The notes beneath the pieces were generated by a model. It had not been told where the DNA came from. It saw only the letters and a program-made list of their open reading frames with translations, and made no database searches. The position numbers and the translations under genes were made by a program. This document shows positions 1-10,489 of a DNA stretch of 64,000 nt, piece by piece. The stretch is from Struthio camelus (taxonomy: Eukaryota > Chordata > Aves > Struthioniformes > Struthionidae), in NCBI RefSeq assembly GCF_040807025.1, contig NC_090942.1, forward strand, positions 78,349,987-78,413,986, read 5' to 3'. Position 1 is the stretch's first letter. Each line of letters opens with the position of its first letter.

Positions 1-12
1 TATATTCTCTAG

Positions 13-80
13 GTTTTACCTTGGTGGACCAACAAGTGTGCGTGGATTCAGTATGTACAGCATTGGACCCCAGAGTGAAG
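13..80 (+). CDS. SAMM50: SAMM50 coding exon (L6-loop motif exon), partial gene
   Basis: This is the first visible coding exon of SAMM50, the Omp85/BamA-family beta-barrel core of the SAM complex in the mitochondrial outer membrane, which inserts beta-barrel precursors such as VDAC and TOM40. It follows a TCTCTAG acceptor at 6-12 and ends at GAA-G before a GT at 81. The frame (codons from 14) reads [22 protein letters not shown], which contains the Omp85 L6 loop signature (V/I)RG(F/Y) as SVRGF. The first codon is split with an upstream exon outside the window (entry phase 2), and the exon leaves in phase 1. The upstream barrel strands and the POTRA domain are not in this window. The donor, G|GTCTGA, is weak. 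Identification rests on recognising the protein sequence and on perfect frame continuity with the next three exons. Confidence 0.93.
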
Positions 81-1157
81 GTCTGAAACTTTTAAATCCT
101 GCTCTGCTGACAATATTGTGAACGTTAGTTTGCATCAAAGACTCAAAATCTGTCCTTATGCTTTCTGTAGCTTTAAAATAATTGTCCTCTTTCTGCACTT
201 TGAATCTTAGAAGTGTTATTTGTCTTTGATCTGTTGTTATTCCATTGTGAACTAATAATATAAAGCCCATTAATTCCTAGTTAGGCCTTAAGCTACTTCT
301 ATAAACCAAGCATTTGTTCAGGCTTGCATAGGTGGTTGTATCTTTGTTTTGTATTAATCTCAGACCTTTCATGTGTACCAAAATACATACAGATTTTGAA
401 TGCCTTTTCAAAGGGAATTTCACAAGTGCATGACTCTTATTAAATTAAGTTGAAGATGAGCCAGAGCTCCTTCTGTTCTGATAGCTCTATTTCTTTTACT
501 TTTTTTTTAAGACTGAGAGCTTCTAAATCCACCTTTTCATCTTCAGGTTAATTTATGATCTTTGACAGCAGCGACCAGGTTTCAAACTTCTAGTGTGCCA
601 TGTTGACTTTTAGTAAACAACCTTCAACCTTAAAAAGCTCCCAAAAGATGGTTATAGCAACAGTCATATCAAATCTCTATTTGATACAGTGTGTGTTCTG
701 ATAGTTTAGGGAAAAGGTAATCTGACCTATGAAGGCAGCTTGACAGCCAGGAGGTTCTTTAGTTCTTTTCCTTATTCTGCTGCTGACTTGCAAGTAACCA
801 TAGACTAATTGCTTAACTATTATCAATTTCCCTTCTTTAAAACTAGGGCAAATGTTTCAAAGGTGTTCAGGAGGTAGTCTCTGATGAACCACCAAGAGGT
901 GCATGCCCCAGATTGTTTAGGTGAAGGCATCCAGAAAAAAGGGCAAGTCACTCAGAAGGTGTAAAGAATTGTGTAAGTGCTGATTTCTACTTGATTAGTG
1001 GTGAGGTTGGAGCGAGCTATAGGCAAATAGCAAGTGTTGCAGTAGGGTGGCAGCGCAGTGTAAAACAGCTTAAGGATGTATTCTTGCATCTTTAACGAGT
1101 GATTCTGTTAATATATGTCAGAGTAAATGCTTTGCTTACAACACTTTCCCGAAACAG
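81..1157 (+). other. SAMM50: SAMM50 intron
   Basis: This intron runs from GTCTGA at 81 to AG at 1156-1157 and is AT-rich. No independent gene is supported here. A MIR-like relic may lie at about 765-850 and is listed separately. The small open frame on the minus strand over positions 16-270 is only the antisense shadow of the exon. Confidence 0.9.
765..850 (+). repeat. Possible MIR/L2-like SINE relic
   Basis: The stretch reads TTCTGCTGCTGACTTGC, then a diverged segment, TTGCTTAACTATTATCAATTTCCC and finally a CTTTAAAACTAGGG-like tail. The order resembles the reverse-complement MIR consensus: a 'tgccactgacttgctgtgtgacc' segment, 'cacttaacctctctgtgcctcagtttccc', then 'tgtaaaatgggg'. The match is by eye and clearly degenerate. 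A RepeatMasker run with ancient amniote libraries would decide it. Confidence 0.35.
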
Positions 1158-1304
1158 GTGATTACTTGGGAGGAGAAGCCTACTGGGCTGGAGGTTTGCA
1201 TCTATACACCCCTCTCCCTTTCCGGCCAGGCCGAGGAGGGTTTGGAGACCTTTTCCGAACGCATTTTTTCCTCAATGCTGGAAACCTCTGCAATCTTAAC
1301 TATG
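1158..1304 (+). CDS. SAMM50: SAMM50 coding exon (C-terminal barrel strands)
   Basis: This 147-nt exon lies between AACAG at 1153-1157 and the donor TATG|GTAAGA at 1305. It joins the previous exon through a split glycine codon (G|GT) and encodes the segment [20 protein letters not shown], continuing [28 protein letters not shown]. This is the highly conserved C-terminal half of the Sam50 beta-barrel, with alternating hydrophobic/polar strands and Gly/Asn-rich turns. Exit phase is 1. Known SAMM50 orthologues have the same order (L6 loop, then [10 protein letters not shown], then FFLNAGNL). The ATG at 1127 lies in the intron and is not a start. Confidence 0.96.
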
Positions 1305-2197
1305 GTAAGACTCAATAGAATTGTGTGCAAGAAAACCTGCTTATCCAAATATAAAAAAGCAAATAGCAGAAGAGAGGTGTTACACGTCCTTTTCCTCAAA
1401 ATCAGTTTGTTTACTGCGTATATTTCAGCGGCTGTTAAAAGGCTCTTGCTGTTAACCTACCTCTTTGACAGATTGCCAGTTACAGCAGTAATTTTATTAG
1501 CTCGCTACGTAAATTCTAGCACAACATGTAGAAAAGACAGCTAGAATGGTAATTGTTGTATCCCTAATGCGTTGTTCACGGACCAGTGTGGTCGCTGGTT
1601 AATGCCTGCTATCTTGGACCGCTCTGCAGAGCGGTTGGAAAATGATGTGTTAGTGGGATTCGTAGGTTTTGTGGGATGGATTAAATAAAAAGCGGTGACA
1701 TAACGTAGATAAAGGTGTGGTAGCTTATGGGCTCTTCTTCCTTTCCCCAGCTTTTTTCCAAGATACGTTTGAGTATATTAATATTCTATTTTTCAGTATC
1801 AATTTAAGCAGTTTTGGGATATAGTGATATTTGATGTCTGCCTTTCCTGATGGACAGGAGACTGCATCTATATGGAAGGGATACGCTTTAAGCACAATTG
1901 AAAAGCAGATGGATCTGCTTTGAAATTCGTAGTGACTTGCTGAAGATTTTTAATTCTATGTTCAGTATCCATTTCCAGAATCATGCCCATAGGTACCCCA
2001 TAGTGGGAAATGAAGATTCAACCAGAATCTTAAAAGTGTGTAGTTTTAATCTGAGATACTTGGTATTTATGGGAGTTGTTTTGAACCTTTACTGTAGACG
2101 CTTTTAAGTAATGTCTTGTAACTCTGAAAATCTAGTTAGCCTTTGAACACTTTGACTGCTTACTTTGATTCTTGTTCTCTTGCTCTTCTGTTTTCAG
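1305..2197 (+). other. SAMM50: SAMM50 intron
   Basis: This intron runs from GTAAGA at 1305 to a good polypyrimidine acceptor (TTGCTCTTCTGTTTTCAG) ending at 2197. It contains a perfect 18-bp palindrome at 1618-1635, listed as a finding. No coding content is supported. Confidence 0.9.
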
Positions 2198-2339
2198 GTG
2201 ATGGTCCCAGAGCTCATCTGCAGAAGTTGGCAGAGTATATTCGATGGTCTTATGGTGCCGGAGTAGTACTCCGCCTTGGAAACATTGCTAGATTAGAACT
2301 TAACTATTGTTTCCCCATGGGAGTACAGTCTGGTGACAG
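2198..2339 (+). CDS. SAMM50: SAMM50 coding exon
   Basis: This 142-nt exon enters in phase 1 (G|GT glycine) after TTTTCAG and ends at GAC-AG before GTTTGT at 2340. It encodes [20 protein letters not shown], then [26 protein letters not shown]. The RWSYGAG(I/V)[15 protein letters not shown] stretch is a hallmark of metazoan SAMM50 and forms late strands of the 16-strand barrel. The exon leaves in phase 2 with a split arginine (AG|G). Confidence 0.96.
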
Positions 2340-3144
2340 GTTTGTTTTTTTGTAGCTGTTTCTTTAATAGTAACTAATTTTAAAGGTTACTGTACTTCTG
2401 TTTGGTTTTGGCAGAGAGAATCCACTGTCTCTTAATTTTGAGTATGCCATGCCTGTTTATTCTTTGGAGATTTTTCAGCACTTGGCTGGCTATGTTGGTT
2501 TCGCCATACTTCTTAGTTTAAGACTGTTTATATCTCGGGTTTCAAAGTTCATTGAACTTGAGATCAGCTGTTGAAATATATGAATAGCTGTGCAGCAAGT
2601 TTTATTTCTTTAGGGGAAATGGACACTCGGACAGCTCATGGGATTTTCCTAAGCCTTCTAAAAACAAATAATTGGATAAATAACAAGTTTAATGTTTTTG
2701 CTTGAAAAATTAATGAAAGTTTAAGTATAGATAAAGAGGAAGGGAGTGCACATTAAACAGTTAGCAACCCTACACCAAGCAAATAGCATGTAGTAGAAAA
2801 GCTTCAGGGGGCCTGTTCTTGCCTGTGAAATATTGTGAATACTGTGGGAGATACTCTATATTTTATGCAAGAGTCAGAGTCTGTTTCTGCTTGTCATTCA
2901 CGTGAAATGTGAATAAATAATAGCAATTTGAAAGTTAGGGGCTTTATTTTGCAAATGTAACTGCTTACTCCATGTAGATAACAGATTGGCAAAGCAGTTA
3001 TTTCACAAAGCTTTTGTCAGCTAAAATTTGAATTGTGATCTTCCAAAGATTGAAAAACTTGAGCTTGGGGATTGGGAGAATTGGCTTCAGTTTTATCAGT
3101 ACCTTGTGTATTACTAACATTGTCTGTTTTTTGCTTCTTTTCAG
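2340..3144 (+). other. SAMM50: SAMM50 last intron
   Basis: This intron runs from the GTTTGT donor to the acceptor TTTTTTGCTTCTTTTCAG ending at 3144. It is AT-rich and nothing else was recognised in it. Confidence 0.9.
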
Positions 3145-3190
3145 GATATGCGACGGTGTCCAGTTTGGAGCAGGAATCAGATTTCTATAA
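3145..3190 (+). CDS. SAMM50: SAMM50 terminal coding exon with stop
   Basis: This terminal exon opens with G (completing AG|G, Arg), then ICDGVQFGAGIRFL and TAA at 3188-3190. The last residues, QFGAGIRFL, fit the mitochondrial beta-signal pattern (polar-x-Gly-x-x-hydrophobic-x-hydrophobic) that the SAM complex recognises in barrel proteins, as expected for the final strand. The four exons in the window sum to the C-terminal 133 complete residues of an approximately 470-residue protein, with no stop or frameshift. The gene therefore looks intact and expressed. Confidence 0.96.
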
Positions 3191-3605
3191 TACAGAAATG
3201 TTTTACATCAGGATATGAAATTGAGCTCTGTAATTAAAATCGAGAATATAATATAGCTCGATACAGTTTAAATTTTTTTCCTCCAAAAAAAAAAAAATAC
3301 ATCTGAGTGATTACCTCAGACTTCACAGGAAACTGCATTAAAGAACTATGCTCTAAAGGTGCATTGTACCTCTGCTTTTTATTAAAGATGGGGGAATGTT
3401 CATAGGATTTTAGCTATTTTAACTTGCAGCTTTTACTGATTAGTTGTTACTTAAAATGTTACATAGGCGTGCTGGAAATTGGTTCGTGGATACGTTTCAC
3501 AGGATTATAATTGTCATTGACCTGCACAGCCTTCACATGTTCAACTGCAAGTCTCACAAGTGCTGGGATGACTAGGTATAATAAATATGGCTTGAGTAGA
3601 AATTA
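3191..3605 (+). other. SAMM50: SAMM50 3' untranslated region (end uncertain)
   Basis: This is non-coding sequence directly downstream of the SAMM50 stop. It includes an A13 run near 3285-3297 and three ATTAAA hexamers (3233, 3337, 3381), followed by a canonical AATAAA at 3580. The actual cleavage point cannot be read from sequence alone. A short UTR ending near 3260 or 3400 and a long one ending near 3600 are both possible. Confidence 0.6.
3580..3585 (+). terminator. SAMM50: Candidate poly(A) signal AATAAA for SAMM50
   Basis: This is the first canonical AATAAA downstream of the SAMM50 stop. A T/C-rich stretch with CTTTCTCC and a downstream TTCTGTG follow within 30-70 nt, which is compatible with a cleavage and polyadenylation site near 3600. 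The variant ATTAAA at 3381-3386 is the main alternative. Confidence 0.5.
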
Positions 3606-6600
3606 AGCGGGAACGGTCTTTCTCCATCATCGACTTCTGTGAAGGAATGACCCAGAAAAATTTGTTATGCATCACGAAGGATTTGATACAAAAATAATCA
3701 TTATACGGGAAGGAAAATGTTCTGATAAAATATATTTTACTATTGTAAAATCATCTATATTGAAAAGGCTCCTACAAATTTGAATTGCTTATTGGAAAAG
3801 TTAAGTCCAGCTGCTAGCACAGTAAATAGTAAAATTCAAGTGCAACTTTGAGATTTTCTGGATTCTCAACTTTGAGACAGTTTCGAGTGTTTTAATCGTC
3901 TCGGCCAAGCGGTTGATTTGGGTCTTGCCATTTGGATCTTTTTGTAGCAGTTGCAAAAAGTGGTGTCTAGATGTGATCCCATGATACTAACTTGTTTGCT
4001 TTTATGTCTGAGGCATGTTCCTTTACTGCCTTCTGTTAGTGCTAATTTCACTTTAAAATTTGTCATTCAGCATATATTCCAGTTTACAAATATATTTTAA
4101 TGAGATTGGAGTAATTCACTAGCCTTATGGTTCAGCTTTCAAGATAGATATCTATTAATTTTTTATATATGTATCAATCCTAAGTTGTTATAGTAAGAGT
4201 CTAGAATCCACTTTCCCTCCATCTGAGTTTGTTTTATTATTAGGTATTGGCAAAATTAAAATCATAATACGAAGAATATTATGGGAGGGTAGAACTTTCA
4301 AGCTGCTTTGTTCAGTTTGTCCTTGACTGTAAATCTCCTCGCATAATTGGCTAGGATTGGCTCTCTTAAGTATGGTAGCTTTCATAGTTTCTAGTTGGAT
4401 TTCTTCTGTCCAGCTAAAGACGTAAGTTTGAACACGTTCAAAAGTTAGGTGGCTTTGTTGCCAAACGGTGTCAGGACTGCCATCAAATCTTGGTGCCAGT
4501 CAAGTCAGTCCTGAGACTCTACTCACTGTAAAGAGGTCACAGTTTCATACAGTGCTTTAGCATTGGTATATATTGTTTTTGCACTAATACAGTAACCAAA
4601 TATGTGGATAACTTTCTAAAATGTATGAAGGTTAGAAATTGGTCTGTGCCTAGTTTTTGCAGAGCTCTGCTGGACTAAACAGCCTTCCTATTTATTTATT
4701 TTATAATGTTCCGTCAATGAGGATCACAAGTGTTCAATACAGAAAATGGTGTGAATGACAGAAGTTAGGTCTGTTTCAAATACCAAAATTTAACAGAGAG
4801 AACCTTTTCCAGTGTGCATATCTGACAGCTACTGTAGCAGATATGTAGTTAACAAAGCATTTATGATGCTTTTTTGATGTTATGATAAAAAACAAGACCC
4901 AACATTAAGAATGTCAACAAATGTTACTGTTTTTTCCTAGTACTATCTACGTTTTGACATAGAAAAATATTTTCAGTGGGAAGACTGGGAATCTTGATAT
5001 CTCAAAATACTCTTAGGATTTTCTCTCAGGAGTTCAAAGTTTATTTTGGTCATATTGATAAAATTAGATGTATTTTGTTGCCTTAAAAACTCTTTTCGTG
5101 CACAGTGGTTGTTATTAAAGGCTGTTCACATTTAGTCCTTTAATATTACATGCAAAAGTACTAAGCTGGTATTGTTTGACTACTTTAGAAGGCCAGGTAG
5201 CCTTCCTGAGTTGAATCATAGACTAGGCTTACAGAAATAGCCTCAGTCTGCACGCTAATAGTAAGTTCTAGTCCACATTTAGTTTTGAGAAAACAGTGTT
5301 CTATAGCAATAAAATAAGGGTGGGGAAACTTTGTCAAAGGCTGAGTAGGCCTTTCAAGCACACTTGGAAGACTGCAGTTTACCACACAGCATATTATTAT
5401 TACTGGGTAATTCTAGGAGAAAAACCATGTTACAGAAGCCTTTGTCTGGGCCACTGTTGAAAATGCATTGAACAATAAAATTTTCTCGTGGCGTATAGCA
5501 AACGCTCAAAAGTTATCCACGCTACCCAAAGTATTCCTCTAGAAGTAACATGTAAATCACACTGTTGCTTGTGTAGAGTTCTGACATAGTCAACATATTT
5601 CTGTTTGAAATTTGTTGCTGAGGCTCTTTATAATTAGGATGGATAAGATGCAAATTAGGTTGAGTAAGATAGAAATCAGAATTCCAGTAGAATCTGCTAT
5701 AGTACTAAGCAAAATCCATGGTAGAAGGTCTCTGAACAGACCTGAAGCAATTTTCCTCTTGGCTGATCCCATTTCTGGCTGTAGAGTTTATGTCTGTGAA
5801 AAGATAAAAAAAGAGGTAAGGAAGGTCTGAAGTAATAGCTGCGATAGCACTGTATTTGCTTAAATGGGTAATTTGGATATCACTTCACCTACTGACTAGT
5901 TGAAATGCTCTTGCTTTTACAACCAGACAGAGCAGTTTGGAACAGTAAAATAGTGATAAATGCCTCCAAATAGTGCACCAGAACCTGGACCAGGATGCTT
6001 GTGGACTCTTATATGAAACTAATAACACAGTTGCAAATATGATTGGAAGGAGAGTTTGTTCAGCTGTGTTATTGTTCCACAGGGCCCCTTTCTAGAGGCT
6101 AAAAGAGACCTAGGGAGGAGAGGAGGGCACTTTCCTTTATACCAAAGGAGTAAGAGCAGCTTCTTGGGACAAGGGCTGCACAGACTTAATGCTGTGTTGA
6201 GGGCACCTCTGAGCCAGTAAGAAGAGTATAGTAATGTGTGAAAAGGAGCAGGAATATTTGTGTCACTGCTTCTAAGATGATGAGGGATTTCTTGGAGTCG
6301 TTAAGAAAAAAAAAAGTTGCAATTTTTCTTTATACCTAGAAAATCTTGTGCACTAAGCACTGCTAAGGAGCAAGACACTAGGTAGCTTCTGGGAAAGGTG
6401 AGAGGTAATGTGATAGGTTGCCAGACTGTCAGGAGTAGGTCTACTATGATGCTGTTGTTTTTGTAGAGCACCTATGTAGGAATTGCTGTCCGTGTCATGC
6501 CCTTTGAGAGCGGTGTACAGAGAAAGGAAAGTGAATGTGTATTGGATTAGGCCATCCTTATTGAGTGTAGGTGAGCAGTTCCTCAAAACAATACTCATTA

Positions 6601-9600
6601 CTACTAATTACCGGTGTCACATGGAACCCCCCCCCTCCCATACACACACACTTCTTAATGAGAATAGAGGAGTTGATCTGACATGTAGGAGAGTATCCTG
6701 AATTTTGTATGGCATAACAGGAAAATCATTCTAAAATTACAGAACCTCTGTGTATAGGATTCTACTGTTCTTTTCTTTAAAAAGGTAGAACCTGGCAACC
6801 ACGGTGCTAGCTGCAGTTTTTAGGAGGATTTTTGCATAGCTTCTCTACCATTACTTTGAAATAATAGTGTAATTGAATTTATAGCTGTTTTATAATGTCG
6901 GTGCTAAATCCCTGTCTGCAGCTGCATTGCTCTTGTTGATTTTAACTTAATGAAGACAAGACCTTATGCTGAATGTATTCCGTGCAAGTCGGAGCGTTCA
7001 ACTTTCATCTGTTGTCAGGCAAAAAAAATACCAACTAGCCTGCAGCTGTTGGAGCTAATGTCTGTGTGGAACAAATGGTCTTTGTAAGAGCTTTTTGCTT
7101 AAATAGAGTATATGATCTAAATTATTCTGAAGCAAATCAGTTAAGTGGTACATTTCTACCTCAGTACTGAACAAGTAAAATTATTAAACCGAAAAGAAAA
7201 ACCCTGACAATCAATTAGTATACCAAGAAGAAAACTAATTTTAATAGTGCCTTGTACCTAAGGTATCTGTTACCGTAGAAAAATCAGTACAGGTATTATT
7301 ATAATAGAACAAGGCTGTATGTAATGATTTTCTACTTAAAACAGTTGCTTTTACTTTGCTTCAGTATTGCCCCGTATATTCAATGAAATGTCACCATTAT
7401 TTCATGACACATAATTACAGTAGTCTCCTCATGTATGCTAAAATTTTGAATGGAGTATAAAATGTCATAAGACTTAGAGTAGAGGTAAACAGAAGACCTG
7501 TATAAAAAAGAATGCTAGCAATGTTAAAATGAGCAAATGCTAATTCAAACTTTCAATTGTTCAGCTAAATATTGAAGTTAACAGTACCAGGCTGAAATCA
7601 AAACCAGATTTTGAACTCGGTTGAGTCTTTCCAGGGTACTTCTTTATTTGTAAAAAGATGGGATTAGGCTCTGACAGTTTTCTTAATGAATATACTCTCC
7701 AGGGAATCTCATACCTGATACGAGAGAGGGCACTAGAGAGAATTTTCTGCAGCGTACACTGCTGCTGTCTCGTTCAATGTGGCAGGTGTTTAAATGAATA
7801 ATATAGCTGGCCTTCTTGATGCTTCTCCTCAGACAGAATACGCACTTCAAACTGAAGGCCATGCAACCCATGCAGCAACAGCTGTATCGCCTTTAGATGG
7901 CTAGCAGACAGTTAAACTATAAAAGACCAACACATACTTGATGGCGTTTACTGACATAAGCTGTTCATCTCTTATGTAGAAGAGCATTGTTTGTTTGAAC
8001 CGCTGTGATGCTTCTCAAAATGACTCCAGGTATTCCTTTTGTTGTGCTTTTTTGAAGTATATTTCTACTTTCTTTTGCCCTGGGCTCTCTCTGCTTGTCT
8101 CGGACAATCCAGCCTCCTTTTGTTTTGAATAGGTTGCAATACTTTTTCTATTTCCGCTATAAATTTAAGCGGTTTCATTATAAATATATAGGACATCAAA
8201 GTTGGAGGAGAAAGGATGTATGTGTGTGTGTCTTTCCTTCCAATTATTAAAAGATATTTGCTTATAAGACTTTACATTTTAGATGCTGTACTTAGGTCAG
8301 GGAAGTTTTATGTGCTTTTTTGGGCTACGTGTGTAGCTTGTCAACCAATTTGTATGTTCTGAAGTTTAAGGATTTTCTGATTAGTTTCATAGTCGGTTCT
8401 AGTACCTGAATGCTTTTAGTTTTTCTTCAGGGGTTGGATAAAATGCTTTTTCTACAACGCCTAAAAGTTAAATGTAATTAACAGTGCAGTGTGAATTTTA
8501 TGAAAGGAAACATCAACTCTCCTGCTGTTGATCAACATTCGTGTGTTTTGCTGTTATTAGTGTTTGTTGTATGGGTTTGGGAAACTTTTGATCCATTGAA
8601 GGTTGAACCTGCATTTGTAAACTGTCTCATTTGGCCCGTACCAGTAAAATGCAGATGACTTTCTTGAGAAATATTTAATTGTACAAAAATGTGTAATGAC
8701 CTCAAATGGAATGGGCAACTTACACAGTGCATATTTTTCTGTGTACCTCTTCAGCCTAAGTAAGGCTACCACTTTATTTTCTTCTCTTTTTCTCTCATTT
8801 TCTCTCTTCCCCCACCCTTTAATTTTGCCAAAATATTGTAATAGCACAATGTTAACTTACAAAACAGAAAGAACTGCAGGGGCTTTTGTACTCTCAAAGG
8901 ATGCAATGTATGCCTGAACTTTCTCTTGCTGCATGAGAGTGAATTGTACCTTAAGGAATGAGAAGATAGGTTTTCTGTAACTTTCTCTCTGGATACTTTA
9001 TTGGTCAGCACTTAAAGCAAGAAATTATTGAGTAAAAATTAAACATGCCCTGTATTTGTGGTCTCAAACTGGTGTCCAGACAATCACATGGGCCCTTAAA
9101 GATCTTTGCCATCACCCGCTGGTCACTCTCCCCAGTTGGTACAGCTCTAAAACTTGACAAAGAGGTTGTTTTTAACCATGGGAGTGCCCATATATATGCT
9201 AGGGCTCTTATCTGGCTCATCACCATTATTTAAGTGTTTTGAACCCCTTCCATGCAGGGCAAAAACTGGGGGGAAGATAATGACCTTCCTCAGATCCCTT
9301 GAGCCCTCATTGTAGGCTACAATGGCTACAGTGCCCGGGTTAGGAAGGGTGGGCACCACAGGTCCGGTCTGGTCTGGGAGACGGCACCACTGGAGGCTGC
9401 ACTTGAAGCTGGAAAATGTGCCCAAGGCGCTAGTGATATGCTGGTGCACAGGGATAAAAGTTGTCCGAGATGCCTCCTGAGGGCTTGGGAGAAAGAGCAG
9501 AGGCAGCTGACCAGAACAGGCCTAGGTACGTCTCATTTGTATGTGCTTCATAACAATTAGACACTTTTTTTCCACACAAAAATAGTGAAGCGCCCGTTGT

Positions 9601-10489
9601 ACTGAGGTGAATGTGGTTTTTTTGCTGGAGTAAAGGCTGCTGACAGGGAACTGCTTGCAGGAGCAGGGCTGGAGGCATGTGCATAACTTCAGGTACCCAG
9701 TGGTCTCATTAAACTCAACGGGACCACTTCAGGGGCTTAGAGTTAAGTATGTGCATAAGACCGCACGATGCGAGCCTAGCACTGTAAACTGTTCGGGATC
9801 TGTTTTTAATGTGTATTCTGCAAAGCCCTTATCACACCCCTGGGTGCTGTAAAATGAGAAGTAATAAATTTGCTCCGTGGGATCACAACTTGCTTCCTGT
9901 TTTTTGGATGTTTTTATGTAGCACGCAGGTGGTGGGAGTGCTGGGAGATGCGGTGATCCCCTCCCTGGGGTGCGCTGGGCCGCGAGTCACCCAAGCGTGG
10001 CAGATGCGGTGTCTCACGCCCTGTTCTCCTCAGAGTTACTGTGAGATAGGTGCCAAATATAGCAGGCAGCTGGAAAGGGCAGGGCAGGCCCATGGAGGGG
10101 GGGCAACGGTGCAAAATTAGGAGGCATATCCGAATTTGGCTGGAACGAAGCCACTGAGCTCAGCTGGCCTAAGCGGAGCCTGGACAAATACCACGAGCTA
10201 AGAGTTTGCCCTTGATTTTACCCTCTCCTTTGTGGTGGGACTCGTGGCTTTGCTTTTCCGGGCTGGTTTAGACCCCCTTTGTCAGTTGGGACCCCCCAGT
10301 CCCTCGGGCTCTGTCAGGGCCAGCAACCCTCACAGCGAGCTGTAATGCATCCCCCCCCCCCCCCCTTTTCCTTTTCATTCCTAGCGCAGCTTGGAAAGGG
10401 AATCCAACCCCAGGTGAAACTTTTATTTTTGGCTGCAGACCCTCTGCGCTTCCCTTATGCTTCAAGGAAGCCTCAGGGTGGCCGCTAGG
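3606..10489. other. SAMM50-PARVB intergenic region
   Basis: About 6.9 kb separates the two genes. All open frames here are short (at most about 100 codons), lack recognisable domains and have no paired splice context, so I call no gene. Content seen: a pyrimidine-rich tract at about 8776-8820, a short TG repeat at about 8217-8231, and an AC-rich patch after a C-run at about 6627-6652. GC and CpG content rise from about 9.9 kb towards the PARVB island. A C15 run occupies 10351-10365. Confidence 0.75.

Noticed and set aside
1127..1318. ATG at 1127 as a start codon in frame with the SAMM50 exon
   Set aside because: It lies upstream of the splice acceptor at 1156-1157. The frame is coding only from 1158, by continuity with the exon at 13-80.
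9005..10120. Cluster of 60-100 codon open frames before the PARVB CpG island
   Set aside because: They overlap on both strands, have no conserved motif and no splice-site-paired structure. I could not recognise a gene or repeat.
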